A stretch of DNA of 64,000 nt from Macrotis lagotis. Lineage: Eukaryota > Chordata > Mammalia > Peramelemorphia > Peramelidae. The notes beneath the pieces were generated by a model. The model saw only the letters and a program-made list of their open reading frames with translations, was not told where the DNA came from and ran no database searches. The first letter of the stretch is position 1; the number at the start of each line of letters is the position of its first letter. The DNA lies in contig NC_133658.1 in NCBI RefSeq assembly GCF_037893015.1, positions 884,857,038 through 884,921,037 of the forward strand, given 5' to 3'. Both the position numbers and the translations under genes were made by a program. Shown one piece after another: positions 9,991-21,489 of the stretch.

Positions 9991-10850
9991 GTCTCCTCTT
10001 CTGTAAAAGGGTAGGGGTTGGGCTCAATGGTTACTAAGATATCTGCCAGCTCTAAATATCTAATACATAAATCTAAAGAGATAGGCTACCCCATATCTTC
10101 CTTTTCTGAGGTCAGACCAGTCATGAAGAGTGACCAAAGGACCCTAATGTTCTTGTGGTCTTCACCTTGTTTGGAGAAATACAAGGTCTATGGCACCTGC
10201 AGATAGAACATTGTATCTGAGTCTAGAAGTCCTGATTTCCAATCCTGCCTCAGATATGGGCAGGTCACGTCACCTGTTTGCCTCAGTTTCCTCTTCTGTA
10301 AAATGAGAAGAATACTGCCATCTAACTCAAGGGGTTGATATGAGGATTGTGGTAATAATTGTAAAAACACTTAGCTATTATTTTTATTGTTATCTTCCAT
10401 TTTCTTCAAAAGGTAAGACTTTGAAAAGTGACCTGCAGATGGAGCCAAAGGCTGAGGAGCCTTTCTCAAAGCTCAAACTCTGTAGGGAAGAAGGAAGGAA
10501 GGGTGGTTTCCTCCTCATCTGTCCTTTCTCTCCTTGAAGTGGCTTCCCAGAGGTCCCCACCAAGATGCTAATTGGACACCCTCCTCCTTTGGTACCCTCT
10601 GCTGCCCCCCCTTCCCCACCAAAATTAGGATTTCTTTGCTCCTGGTGTGTAGAGGGGCAGGGAATACTAGCTGGCATTACCTGCCATGCCCAGAGCAGGT
10701 TCTTTCTGCAGCATTGTGGGTAAGCTGAGATGGCAAACTATGCAAACCTGCTCCTGCCATCTTTCTTGATGGATATAATAGTATTTAATTTAAAATATAA
10801 TTCCCTGGACTACCTCATCTCTTCCTTTCCTGTGGTCAGATCAACCAAGA
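9991..10850. other. Intergenic, scattered SINE remnants
   Basis: MIR-like words occur at 9985-10060 and 10225-10395 ('tgcctcagtttcctcttctg'). 10090-10190 is a diverged copy of the unit duplicated at 10851-11049. 10430-10740 is unrecognised. Confidence 0.5.
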
Positions 10851-11049
10851 ATGACCAGATGACCCCTATGCTTTTGGAATGGTCACCCCATCAGAGGATT
10901 TCCTTCTCTTCCCCAAAGTGTTCTTAATTGTGTTCATCTGGAACACAAAAATGACCAGATAACCCCTATGCTTTTGGAATGGTCACCCCATCAGAGGATT
11001 TCTTTCTCTTCCCCAAAGTGTTCTTAATTGTGTTCATCTGGAACACAAA
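10851..11049. repeat. Perfectly spaced 100-bp tandem duplication
   Basis: The unit starting ATGACCAGAT at 10851 repeats at 10951 with exactly 100 bp spacing. I see only two mismatches (gatGac/gatAac and ttCctt/ttTctt). It looks recent. A diverged third relative lies at 10090-10190, so the unit itself comes from an older repeat. Confidence 0.9.
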
Positions 11050-13552
11050 TCTGGAAGGGTTCTGTGAGACCCTTGGGTGTTTTTCTGATCCTTTCCCATT
11101 TTCTAACCCAATTGCCAGACAAATGCCTATTTCTTTGTGTGTGGGGGAGGGGTTATTTCTTCTCCATTACAGGGAAAACGCATTTTTTTAAATAAACTTT
11201 TTATTTTAACTTAATAAACTGCTATGTGTTCATGGGAATTGATTTGAAGGAAAGAGACTTAGGAACAATTCCAAGACTTGCTATGTTTGTTGATAAAGCT
11301 GATCCAGGGAAGGAAGGAGCTAGGACAGTGGAGAGAGTGAAGGGTTTGGGATCTGATTTCGATCTGGAAGAACATGGAATCCAACTCCTTCATTTCACAG
11401 ATGAGGAACTGAAGGTTCAGTGGTGAAATGACTTTCAGTTGAAATGGATTCAAACCCAGATCTTTTTTTACTTCAGATAGAGCTCTGTCCCCTAAAAGAG
11501 AGATGTTAAGAACCAAATTAAAATGTAACTGGGAAATGTTTAACAATAAACATATAATAGGTAATGTTCATATTGACTCTTCTGGGCTTTATAATGTGGA
11601 CTTCTACTTAAAGTGGTTTTTACTTAATGTGAATCTGCCCACTTCACTTAGCCTTTAGTTGTTCAGTTGTTATCAATCATGTCTGACTCCATGACCCCAT
11701 TTAGGTTTTTCTTGGCAGAGATACTGGAGTGCTTTGCCATTTCCTTCTCCAGATCCATTTTTACAGTCCAAAAAATCACCTTTTAAAATGGACTAAAATG
11801 CAGACATGTTAAATACTGTTCCATGACAATAAACAGAATTATAAAATGAGAAGTTAATAATAAAGTATGCACAGTATTCTATAGTCCAGTTAATGTATAT
11901 TGGCCCTTCCTCACCTACAAAATTCAAACTTTATCACTGGTGGTTAACTGCAACCTTTTTTTTTTAAACTTTCAAGATGTTTGGAGAATGACTTCCTCTT
12001 TTTTTATCAAACATCTAGTCTTGAATTTTTAAAAATCATACAGTATTTGGATCCATCTTTTTAATACAAGAAAAAAATTAACTCAAATGATGAAATGTGT
12101 CTGCCAATGTTTTGTTGTGAACTTTTGTTGACTTAGAAAACCACATGTTAACATTATCTATTTTTGGTCGTATTTTTATTTTGTTTATTTTATTGTTTAC
12201 TTTATTAGTTTTGTTTTGTTAAATATTTTGTGGGAGAGTTGTGGAGTCCTGTGTAAAGGCTTCATGTTTGACATTTATACACCATTAGAAGAAAAGTTAG
12301 TTCTTTCCTTCCTTTTGTTCTAATTTATTCAGTGTAGAGGCTACTCAGTACTGGATTCTTCTCTGATGGCAGTTAAGTGGAGACATAGATAGCTCCCTGG
12401 CCTGGAGTTCTTCCAGATGATTCTGGCTAAGCCATTAACTGATGTCTGCCTCAGTTTCTTGATTTGTAAAATAGAAATAATAGTCTCCCTCCAAGGTTTG
12501 ATGTGATGATAAAATAAAATATTTACAAATCTTTAAGTTAAATATTAATATGAGCTATTATTATTAATTACTATCAGCAGCAGCACAGATTTTTAGACCT
12601 ATTCATTTTCTGACCTGCTGCCTCCCTGCTCTCCAGCAGACAACCATATTAATATAGAAGTTAGTGCGGAAGGGACTAGATGGGCTTAGCCCACTGAAAC
12701 TCAGAACCCTCAATTCCTTCAGCTGGTATTGCAAGTCTATGTTGCCTTGCCCAGCCTAAACTTAGTCTTCTTGCCACTCCACCCACCCACCCACCCCTGT
12801 CCCTTCCTCCCTTCCCCATCTCCCATTAATGTAGCTACTCCTGTTCACAGAATCAGATTTAGAGCTGAAATGGATCTTTGAAGCATACCTAAGCCAACCC
12901 CTGCTCCCTTTTTTACAGGGAAGGAAACTGAGGTCCAGAGTTCTATAATTAGAAAATACTTTCAGACAAGATTTGAATCAGGTCCTCCTGGGTCCAAGTC
13001 TTGTGACTTTTCCACTGTTCTGTGTGGGTTCATCTAGACCCAAGAATCAATAAAGGCTTAGTAATATGAGATGGGGCAATGGAGAGCCCTCCTGTGCTGG
13101 TGGTAGTGGGGGCAAACAGTACTATTTATGAGGACATGGGGTTCCAGTATTCAGCTCCTTTGGCTGGAGTTGTTCCCAGGTATTTCCATAGTATGTGTGG
13201 TACAAATGTATAATTGGCACAGCATTGATTCTCTTGAGAAGAGGGTAGTCAGAGCCAGGAAGGGCCCTTCTTCAGGGGGCTCACTGTGGCTTCCACATGG
13301 GCACACGTACACACCCACACCACACACAGAAGTAACCAACTGTGCCCCCACTGTAGGCAGGGCAGTGGGAGATAGTAGCAAAGATAGAGACCCTCCAAAT
13401 ATTGTAAAACCGATTTTTGTGAGGCCACCCTGAAAGTTGGGGAGGGCTCACATGAGGGAAGAAGATTTAGATTTGAGTCTCTCCTGACTCCAAGCACAGT
13501 TCTCTCTCCCCATGATATAACACACTACTTGTCCTCATGTCGCTTCCTCATT
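11050..13552. other. Intergenic, AT-rich and old repeats
   Basis: Contains a MIR-like piece near 11375-11465, a short antisense SINE-a piece at 11655-11765 and AT-rich unrecognised DNA at 11766-12350. MIR-like pieces follow at 12360-12560 and 12850-13000. Mostly unrecognised sequence with a short CA-rich patch near 13305-13330 completes it. Confidence 0.5.
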
Positions 13553-13562
13553 AAGTTTGATC

Positions 13563-13718
13563 TCAGGGCGGCTAGGTGGAGCAGTGGATAAAGCACTGGC
13601 CCTGGAGTCAGGAGTACCTGGGTTCAAATCTGGTCTCAGACACTTAATAATTACCTAGCTGTGTGGCCTTGGGCAAGCCACTTAACCCCATTTGCCTTGC
13701 AAAAACCTAAAAAAAAAA
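13563..13718 (+). mobile_element. SINE-c with 10-bp target-site duplication
   Basis: Full SINE-c with tail 'aaaaacctaaaaaaaaaa'. AAGTTTGATC occurs at 13553-13562 and 13719-13728. Confidence 0.9.
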
Positions 13719-13770
13719 AAGTTTGATCCCAAGTTACTAAAAACATTTTGGGTACCTCATAGACTGGCAG

Positions 13771-14000
13771 GCAGCTAGGTCATGCCACAGTGCACAAGAG
13801 GAGTCTGAAAGGGTCATCTCCCTGAGGTCAAATGTGGCTAGATGTGTTGACCTTGAACAAGTCACTTAACCCTGTTTGTCTCAGTTTCTCTATCTGCCAA
13901 ATGAACTGGAGAAGGAAATGGTAAGCTACTCCAGTATCTTTGCCAAGAAAACTCCAAATGGGGTCATGAAGAGTCAAACATGACTAAACAATGACATAGA
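13771..14000 (+). mobile_element. SINE-a, near full length
   Basis: 'gcagctaggtcatgccacag', 'ctgtttgtctcagtttctct', 'ggagaaggaaatggtaagct', then 'tggggtcatgaagagtcaaa' and 'catgactaaac'. The 3' end is the RTE/BovB-like type. Confidence 0.75.
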
Positions 14001-14020
14001 CTTTAAATGTCAATGGCTTT

Positions 14021-15648
14021 GGGGATAGTTAGGTAGTACAGTGGATAGAGCACCAATCCTAGAGTCAGGAGGACCTGAGTTTAAATCCAGCCTCAGACAG
14101 ATTGGTTGGTTGCTTCTTGTCCTTCATTATCAAAATGACAAATTGAGACAAATTACAGTGTGTCCGGCTATGGCTAACCAGAATGCTCTGGGCACAAATA
14201 TTCCCACCTGGGATATCATGAATATTGTTTCCTTTGAGCTTCTTCCTTTCTGCCTTCCTCACTGATGAGGACATGCTATGCTGGGCAGTCCTATGCCAGG
14301 GTCTCCCATGCTGTACAGTCAATTCTAAAGTTCCTCAATGAGATCTTCAAGGTGTCTCAGTATTCTTCTTCTGACCCCCTTATGAGCACTTGCCCTGTCT
14401 GAGTTCTCCATAAAATAGTTTTTTTGGCGAGCATACGTCTAGCATTTTAACAATGTGTCTAGTGCATCGGAGTAGCACTCTCTGTAATAATGTTGGAATG
14501 CTCGACAATTTAGCTTAAGAAAGGACCTCAGTGTCTGGTATCTTCTCCAGCCAGGTGATCTTCAGAATCTTCCTAAGACAATTTAGATGGAAACAATTCA
14601 GTTTCCTGACATGGTGCTGGTAGACTCTCCAAGTTTCACAGGCATATAGCAATGAGGTCAGCACAACAGCTCTATAGACCTTCAGTTTAGTAGTCAGTCT
14701 AATATCTTTTCTCTCCCACACTTTCTTTTGGAGCCTCCCAAATACTGAGCTAACTCTGGCAATGCATGTGTCATCCTCATTGTCAGTGTGAACCTCCCTG
14801 GAAAGGGATACTGCCAAGGCAAGTGAACTTGTCCACAGAACTCAGAACTTCTCCATTTGCTGTAATCAATGATTCCACATGTGGATGGTGAGGTGCTGGC
14901 TGATGGATCACCTGTATTTTCTTGGTGTTCATTGTTAGACTAAAATGAGCACAAGCAGCAGAGAATCGATCCATCCTTTGCTGCATCTCAGCTTCAGAGG
15001 CTGCATTGAGTACACAAGAAGATCCTGCACCAACACTCCCTCCACTTTGGTCTTGGTTTGTAGCCTTTCCCAGTTGAAGAATTTGTCATCAGTGTGATAG
15101 GTGACCTTGAGATCATGTTCATCCTCAGTGAAGGCTTTTGATAACATGGCTGAAAAGCTCATGCTAAAAAATATGAGAGCAAGGACACATCCTTGTTTTA
15201 CTTCATTGGTGACTGGGAAACCTGGAGAGCATTGCCCACACTCTCCAGAACCCAGGCATGCATACCATCATGGAACTGACAAATTTCTCTGGGCAACCAA
15301 CTTTTGACATAATTTTCCATAAACCCTCATGCCTGACGGTAACAAAGACCTTGGTCATATCTACAAGTATTGTCTACAGACCTCTGTTCTGTTCTTGGCA
15401 TTTTTCCTGGAGTTGTCAGGCAGCAAACACCATACTAAATGATCCTCCACCCTCTCTGAAACTACACTGGCTCCCAGGGAGGTGACCGTCTTCTAAGTGG
15501 AGGGTCAGCCTACTGAGAAGAATCTTATTAGCAATGACTAAAATAGAAATATCCCTGCTGATTGTCATAGGTCACAGATTAATACTTACTTAGCTGTGTG
15601 ACCTTGGGCAAGCCACTTAACTCCTTTGCCTTGCAAAAAAACAAAAAG
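14021..15648 (+). mobile_element. SINE-c split in two by a LINE insertion
   Basis: The first half (14021-14103) stops after 'cctcagacagatt'. The second half (15581-15648) resumes 'aatacttacttagctgtgtg' and ends 'ccttgcaaaaaaacaaaaa'. Together they make one normal SINE-c. Its own duplication is GTCAATGGCTTT (14009-14020) against GTCAATGGGTTT (15649-15660), one mismatch. Confidence 0.88.
14104..15573 (-). mobile_element. 5'-truncated RTE-like LINE inserted in a SINE
   Basis: Antisense LINE flanked by ACAGATT (14097-14103 and 15574-15580). Broken frames encode the end of a reverse transcriptase and its thumb region, with motifs YRAVVLTSLLYACETW, HVRKLNCFHLNCLRKIL and EKIPDTEVLS. It is the same family as 63151-64000. 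The element's 3' end (left side) is 'gaaggacaagaagcaaccaa' in its own orientation. Family call (RTE or RTE-X clade) is by motif memory only. Confidence 0.82.
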
Positions 15649-15656
15649 TCAATGGG

Positions 15657-15866
15657 TTTTTTTAAAAAAGTAATTCTTTTGACAACCTTTCTTATAAGAT
15701 ATCTGTGGGCACTAGATTCTGGAGTCCATTTTCTTCTTGCTTCCTGAGTCCTTCCTACTCAGAGATCATCCTATATGTCAAAGAAGAGTGGTACTGAATG
15801 TTCCTTTGACTTTAAAACTTAAAGAGGATTTTTTCCTGGTAGAATTTATCATCTAATTTGAGAATT
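15657..15866. other. Unrecognised intergenic DNA
   Basis: No repeat or gene signal seen between the split SINE and the HAL1 copy B target site. Confidence 0.5.
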
Positions 15867-15879
15867 GAAAGAGGGCTAG

Positions 15880-16606
15880 GGGGGCAGAGCCAAGTTGGCT
15901 ACAAGAAAGGATCAAGTCTTAGGTGCTCTCTGATGAAACTTATAAACTAAGGACTTTAACTAAACTTTCGAGAGACAGAATCCACAAAGGGACCCAGTGA
16001 GGCAGTTCTCCTACTCAAGGTAACCTGGAAAAGAGCAGAAAGGCTCTGCTCCCGGGATCTGAGGGGTGGCCCGCCAGAGCAAAAGAACTTCAGCCTCCCA
16101 GAGTCAGCCCCAGGGTGCTGGGAGCCCCAGCTCATAGCAGTGGGGGAGTCTCCAGAGCTACACCCCCGGGAGCACCAGGCACAAAGTGGGGGAACAGCGG
16201 GGGACCTCTGCCAGAGCAAGCATGTGGAGCCCAGCCCTCAGGGCACACAGCAAGCAGCATGGTCTTTTGGTAGCCCAGAGCCGGAAACAAAAGCAGGCAG
16301 AGTGGGTAAGCAGGAGCCCCCAGGGCATGATCCCATTGAACCTAGGGAGGGAGTGAAGAGAGACTGCAGAGCTCTGTCCTCTGCCTCTGGAACAGGAGGC
16401 TGGGGTTCTGACCACATTCAGAACCTGACTGTAGTCTAGGCCCCCCATAGAACAGCAGCCCCCCCCCCACCTCAGCGCCATGGCAGAGGGGGCACATATG
16501 GTCATTCACAGACCAGGAGGGAGGACAGAGTCTCACACACTGAGACCCTTGTGGGAGTGTCCCAAAAACTCAGGAAGCCCCCTGAAACCAGGCCCAGGCT
16601 GGGAAA
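15880..16606 (+). promoter_or_regulatory. 5' UTR / presumed internal promoter of HAL1 copy B
   Basis: GC-rich leader (e.g. 'ctcccgggatctgagggg') before the ORF1 start. L1-type elements carry an internal pol II promoter here. The role is inferred by position, and the open frames across it are not known proteins. Confidence 0.45.
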
Positions 16607-17723
16607 ATGAGCAAGCAGAGAAATAAGAGGAAGACCATTGAGAAATATTTTGCAAATGAGCCCAAGAAGGATCAAAATACTCAGTCTGAAGATGAGGAAG
16701 CACAAGCTCCTGCATCTAAAGACTCCAAGAAAAACAGAAATTGGGCTCAGGCTATGATAGAGCTCAAAAAAAAAACTTTGAAAATCAAATGAGGGAGTTG
16801 GAAGAAAAACTGGGAAAAGAAAGGAGAGAGATGCAGGAAAAACATGAAAATGAAGTCAGCAGCCTAGTCAAGGAAATCTAAAAAAATGCTGAAGAAAATA
16901 GCATGCTAAAAAGCAGCTTAGGTCAAATGGATAAAACAGTTCAAAAAGTTATTGAGGAGAAGAATGCTTTAAAAAGCAAAACTGGCCAGATGGAAAAAGA
17001 GATAAGAAAACTCTCTGAGGAGAACAAATCCTTCAGACAAAGAATAGAATTCAGGGAGATTGATGAATTTACCAGAAATCAGGAATCAATACTTCAAAAC
17101 CAAAAACATGAAAACTTAGAAGAAAATGTGAAATATCTCATTGAAAAAAACAACTGATATGGAAAACAGACTTAGGAAAGATAATTTGAAAATTACTGGA
17201 ATACCTGAAAGTCATGATCAGGAAAAGAGCCTTGACATCATTTTCAAAGAATTACTACAGGAAAATTGCCCTGATATTCTAGAAGCAGAGGGAAAAATAG
17301 AAATGGAGAGAATCCACTGATCCCCCCCGAGAAATAGACCCCAAAAAACCAACCCCCAGGAATATTATAGCCAAGTTCCAGAACTCCCAAGTCAAAGAGA
17401 AAATATTACAAGCAGCCAGAAGGACACAGTTCAAATATCGTGGAGCTGCAGTCAGGATCAAACAGGACTTAGCAGCAACTACATTGGAAGCTCATAGAGC
17501 TTGGAATATAATATACCGGAAGGCAAAAGAGCTTGGAATGCAGCCAAGAATGAACTACCCAGCAAGGCTGAATGTCCTCTTCCAGGGAAAAAGATGGACT
17601 TTCAATGAACCAGGGGAATTTCAAAGGTTCCTTTTGGAATGGCCAGAGCTGAACAGAAGGTTTGATCTTCAGATACAGGACTCAGGTGAAGCATGGAGAG
17701 TGGAGGAGAAGGAGAAAATATGA
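16607..17723 (+). pseudogene. L1-type ORF1 pseudogene in HAL1 copy B
   Basis: ATG at 16607 begins MSKQRNKRKTIEKYF, a basic N-terminus. A long coiled-coil follows with heptad-like Leu/Lys/Glu (e.g. LGQMDKTVQKVIEEKNALKS), then the RNA-recognition block (GIPESHDQEKSLDIIF) and the C-terminal domain (17484-17723). It is broken by a frameshift in the A run near 16770-16780, a TAA near 16880, one extra A near 17150 relative to copy A, a TGA near 17319 and a further frameshift. Usual ORF1p architecture is preserved, but no protein can be made. Confidence 0.85.
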
Positions 17724-18204
17724 GGGACTTAATGATGATGAACTGCATGTATTCTTGCATAGAAAAATGACACTGATAATACTCATATGAACCTTCTCAG
17801 TTAATAGAGCAGGTAGAGGGAGCTTTTATAGTTGAAGCGCAGGATAAAGCTGAATTCGAAGATAAAATATGGTGTAAAAATGGAGTCAATAGAAAAAAAG
17901 GGGAAATGTAATGGGAGAAAGAAAAAGAAGAGGGGGAATAGGCTAAGATATTTCATATAATAAGATTTTTCTTTATTACAATGAGCTATTGCAATGATAT
18001 GGAAGGGGGGAGGCAAGGGGGAATGAAGGAACCTTTGCTATCATCAGAGGTGGCTAGAAGAGGAAACAGCAAATATACTCAATGGGGTATAGACAACAGG
18101 AGTAAGAAGGAGGGGGGAGCAGGGGGAAGGGGTGGGGATGTGAATAAAGGAGGAGAGGATGGACCATGGTGGGAGAGTGGTCAGATATAACACATTTTCT
18201 TTTT

Positions 18205-18900
18205 TACTTCTTGCAAGGGGCTGGGATTGGAAGGCCTGTCCAGGACCATAGCACCAGGTGGATGCTGGGCCTAAGGGGTGGTATGGGGCCTCGGGGCCTC
18301 TTGGCCCCAGGACCAGGGATCTGTCTGCTGCGCCATTCAGATACCCTACAGAAGAATTGGAGTGAAAGGAGAGAGAGAATATAGTACATGGTAGTGGAGA
18401 AATAAGAAAGGAGGGAGTTGCGATCAGCAATGGCAACACTGGAAAAATATGGAAGTAACTTTTGTGATGGACTTACCATAAAGAATGTGATCCACCCACG
18501 ACAGAGTTGTTGGTGTTGGAACAAAGTCTGAAGCACATTTTTCATTATTATTATTTGGGGGAGGGTGCAGGGCAAATGGGGCTGGGTGGCCTGCCTGGGG
18601 CCACATAGCAGGGTGATCAGTGGTTGTCTGAGGCCGGATTTGGAGCCGGGTGCTTCTGGCTCAAGGGCCAATGCTCTGTCTGCCACCCAGCCACCCCTAC
18701 TATTATTACTATTTTATTTTATTTGGGGTCTTCTTTCTTCTTCTTTTTTGGTTTTTTGCAGGGCAGTGGGGATTGGGTGGCTTGCATGTCACACAGATGG
18801 GTGATTGTTGGGTGTATGGGGCTGGATGTGGGCTCGGGTGCTCATGGCTACAGGGCTGGTGCTTCGTCCATTTCACCACCTGGTCATACCTACAATTATT
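18205..18900 (-). repeat. Three antisense SINE-like modules in HAL1 copy B
   Basis: Near 18215-18345, 18560-18700 and 18758-18890, matching the three modules of copy A in order, spacing and flanks. They include the 'ctattattactatttta' separators. Confidence 0.65.
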
Positions 18901-19081
18901 ACTATTATTTTTTTTAAATTTTAACTTTTTTCTCTCCCCTTTATTGCTCAAGCAAGTCTATATTTATGGGGGGAGGGGGTATTTCATTTACTCTTAAACA
19001 AGGATATTTTATTAATGTAAAAATACACATCTCTTGTGTAATATGATCTTTAAAAAAGAAAAAGAAAAGAAAGAGGGCTAG

Positions 19082-19704
19082 CAGCTGCGTAGGCCTAACT
19101 CCTTCTTAGTGAAGTATTAAACTGTGAAAGGAGGAGGTTAGGGGTCTAGTATGAAGGGCAGGTTGTTACATATAGAACAGGAGGTTCCAGAGGACACAAA
19201 GAACAAGATGAGGACTCCAGATGGATGGGGGTGTCACTGATAGGTTTTAGGAAGTGGGAAGTGGAGGGTCCCTCAGAGTAGAGACCTTCAGCCTAGGCAG
19301 CCTCTGAGTAGAGCCACAGAACCTTTGCATAAATAAGCCTAATGTTGCTTCAGAGATCAGGGTCAAGTAAGGGGAGGAAGACTTTGGCAAAGATGGTGTC
19401 CAGTCTCTGGTCCTACCTCATGGTCAAGGAGGTGGAAAGTGGAATCCTGGAGCCTGGGGGAGCTGAGACATGTTTGAAGTGCTCAACCAGAAGGCCCAGG
19501 GCTCCCTCTAGTGTTGGGGGAGGTTCAGGATGGTCAGTGACCATCAGGGAAGCAGAGAGGGATAATGTATTTCACATCTACACAGGGAGGACACACTCTA
19601 GCAAACTCATGCCTCCTTAGAGTATATGTAAATAATTTTAAAAGCCCTTTGTCACCATCTGAGACAGTAGATTTGGGGCTTTCATAAAATCTGATGTTAT
19701 TACA
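19082..19704. other. Unrecognised intergenic DNA
   Basis: Moderately GC-rich sequence after HAL1 copy B, with no repeat or exon I can support. Short open frames here lack any family signature. Confidence 0.5.
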
Positions 19705-20044
19705 CATCATCTTTCTTTGTTTCTGTCTCTGTCTCTTTCTACTCTCCCTCTCATCCTCCCTACCTCCCCTTTCCCACCTCTCTTCCTCGTCTCTTTTTTC
19801 TCTCCTCTCTATCCCCTATTTATTCCCCTTCCCCTTCCCTCTTTCCCTTTCTCCCTCTCCCTTTCTTTCTGTATCTCTCTGTCTGTGTGTCTGTCTCTTT
19901 TTCTCTTTGTCTATCTCTTTCCTCTCTTCCTCCTCTCCCCCTTTCTCTCCTCTCCCCCTATTTCTTCTCCTTCTTCTCCCCTTTCTCTGTTTTTCTCCTT
20001 CTCTCTCCTCCCTCATCCTTATTCTCCCCATCCCTCTTCCCACT
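19705..20044. repeat. Degenerate CT-rich tract
   Basis: Imperfect polypyrimidine (CTCTCC, TTTCTC, CCCTTC). It accounts for the long Ser/Leu/Phe and Arg/Glu open frames. Confidence 0.95.
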
Positions 20045-20431
20045 TCAAAAAGAAATTAAAGCTCAATTAACCACTGAGAGAAAACAATTTATTAAAAAAG
20101 AAACCCAAACAGCCATTATGTGGAAGAGGGATTATTAGACTGATTCCAGGAGCGATGGGGTAGAAGCTGCAGACAGGCCAATGAGGCCCTGAAAGCCTTC
20201 TCCACCATTCAGAGCAGAGGGTTCCAGAACTCCAGTTTAGAGAGCTTGGAGTACAAGTAATCTCACAGTGGAAGGGGTGGCCTACCCTGCTGCAGTGGAG
20301 TATTTCCTCAGGCTAGAAGGTTAGGTTGGAAAGCAAGATGACCAACCACTTGGGGGTGGTATGGTAAAGGGAATCCTTCTGGGGGGGGATGGGCTTTGAT
20401 GTCAAGGATGCTGTGAAAATGGGTACTAATA
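20045..20431. other. Unrecognised intergenic DNA
   Basis: No repeat or coding signal seen. A short run of nine or ten G lies near 20381-20390. Confidence 0.45.
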
Positions 20432-20578
20432 GGTGACTAGGAGGTGCAGTGGATAGAGGGCTGGCCCTGGAGCCAGCAGTACCTCAGTTCGAATCTGACC
20501 TCAGACACTTAATAATTACCTGTGTGGCCTTGAACAAGCCATTTAACCCCATTGCCTTGCCAAAAAAAAAACCTAAAA
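20432..20578 (+). mobile_element. SINE-c
   Basis: 'ggtgactaggaggtgcagtg ... ccttgccaaaaaaaaaacct'. A possible duplication ACTAATA / ACTGATA flanks it, with one mismatch. Confidence 0.82.
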
Positions 20579-20737
20579 AGAGAACTGATAAGCATTGATC
20601 TCTTGGGCATCAGTGGAGCAGAGAATTCTGTTACTGTGGGATTGAATGGTTTGCTTTGGATTCAAACAGAATCAAGCAGATTTCATCAGTCATTTTTATG
20701 ATTATATTCCAGTTGTGTTTTTCTCACCCTTCTGTTT

Positions 20738-20990
20738 ACTGAGTAATTGTTTGAGGCCCCATTTGAACTCATGAGGATGAGTTGGCCTGATTCCAAGCCC
20801 AGTGCTCTATCCACCTGAAGTGTACTTAATATTGTTCTGACACCAGGGAGGTGATGCCATGATGTACAAGTGACTTGGATTTGAGTGAAGGTGGGCTGTG
20901 CTAAGTCTTCCTCACTTTTTCCTTTAGAATAATCTGGGTCCAGAGGCCAGAAATGAATCAGGGCGACTGGAGATGGACCAGAATTCAGTG
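20738..20990 (-). repeat. Antisense SINE pieces (head fragment plus SINE-b body)
   Basis: About 20750-20815 is an inverted tRNA-type head. 20840-20990 is an inverted SINE-b body ('caccagggaggtgatgccat', 'gtgctaagtc', 'ccagaaatgaatcagg'). Confidence 0.6.
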
Positions 20991-21489
20991 GGAGACCCTA
21001 GCCTTTTTAAACTAAGGTCTTCCCTTAGGGATAGGGAATTCATTGCCTTCAGATGCAGACCTTTCTATTTCTGAGAAGCTGTAATTTTGCTCTATGTGTT
21101 GAATTTTGCCTCTCAGCAACTTTGGAAACAGTCTATCCCATCTCAGATTTTTTTGTCACTTTTATCAACTCACTTGTTTTTTTGTCCATTACCAACTTGT
21201 GTAAAAAGTCATATATGTTTAATTGATTCATTCTGCTTTATTGTTATTTGAATCTAACCTTTGGCCTAATTGTGCAACCCCTAAGAATTGTGTGATTTAG
21301 ACTATATTTATAAGATGTTTCTGTTAAAATCTGGTCTCAGACAAACTTGAAAGTTGATGACAAAAGTGTTATGTTATTCATTTAATTACCTGGTCCATAA
21401 AATTAAATCCTGTTATAGGCACTATGACTAAATAGTCATTTCATATGAGGATAATGCTTAAAACGGAGAAGAGAGATTTAAGGGTGATA
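20991..21489. other. Unrecognised intergenic DNA
   Basis: AT-rich, no supported feature. Confidence 0.45.

Larger units (their letters stand above)
15880..19068 (+). mobile_element. HAL1-like element, copy B, apparently full length
   Basis: A 3.2-kb element bounded by the perfect 13-bp duplication GAAAGAGGGCTAG (15867-15879 and 19069-19081). In order it has a GC-rich 5' region beginning 'gggggcagagcc', a broken ORF1 (16607-17723), a purine-rich region, three antisense SINE-like modules and an A-rich tail ('taaaaaagaaaaagaaaa'). ORF2 is absent, so it depended on L1 proteins supplied in trans. It matches copy A (1-1942) from about 17130 onward. Confidence 0.88.

Noticed and set aside
15956-16505. 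Overlapping open frames in the GC-rich 5' region of HAL1 copy B
   Set aside because: Leader region of the element; frames on both strands reflect GC content.
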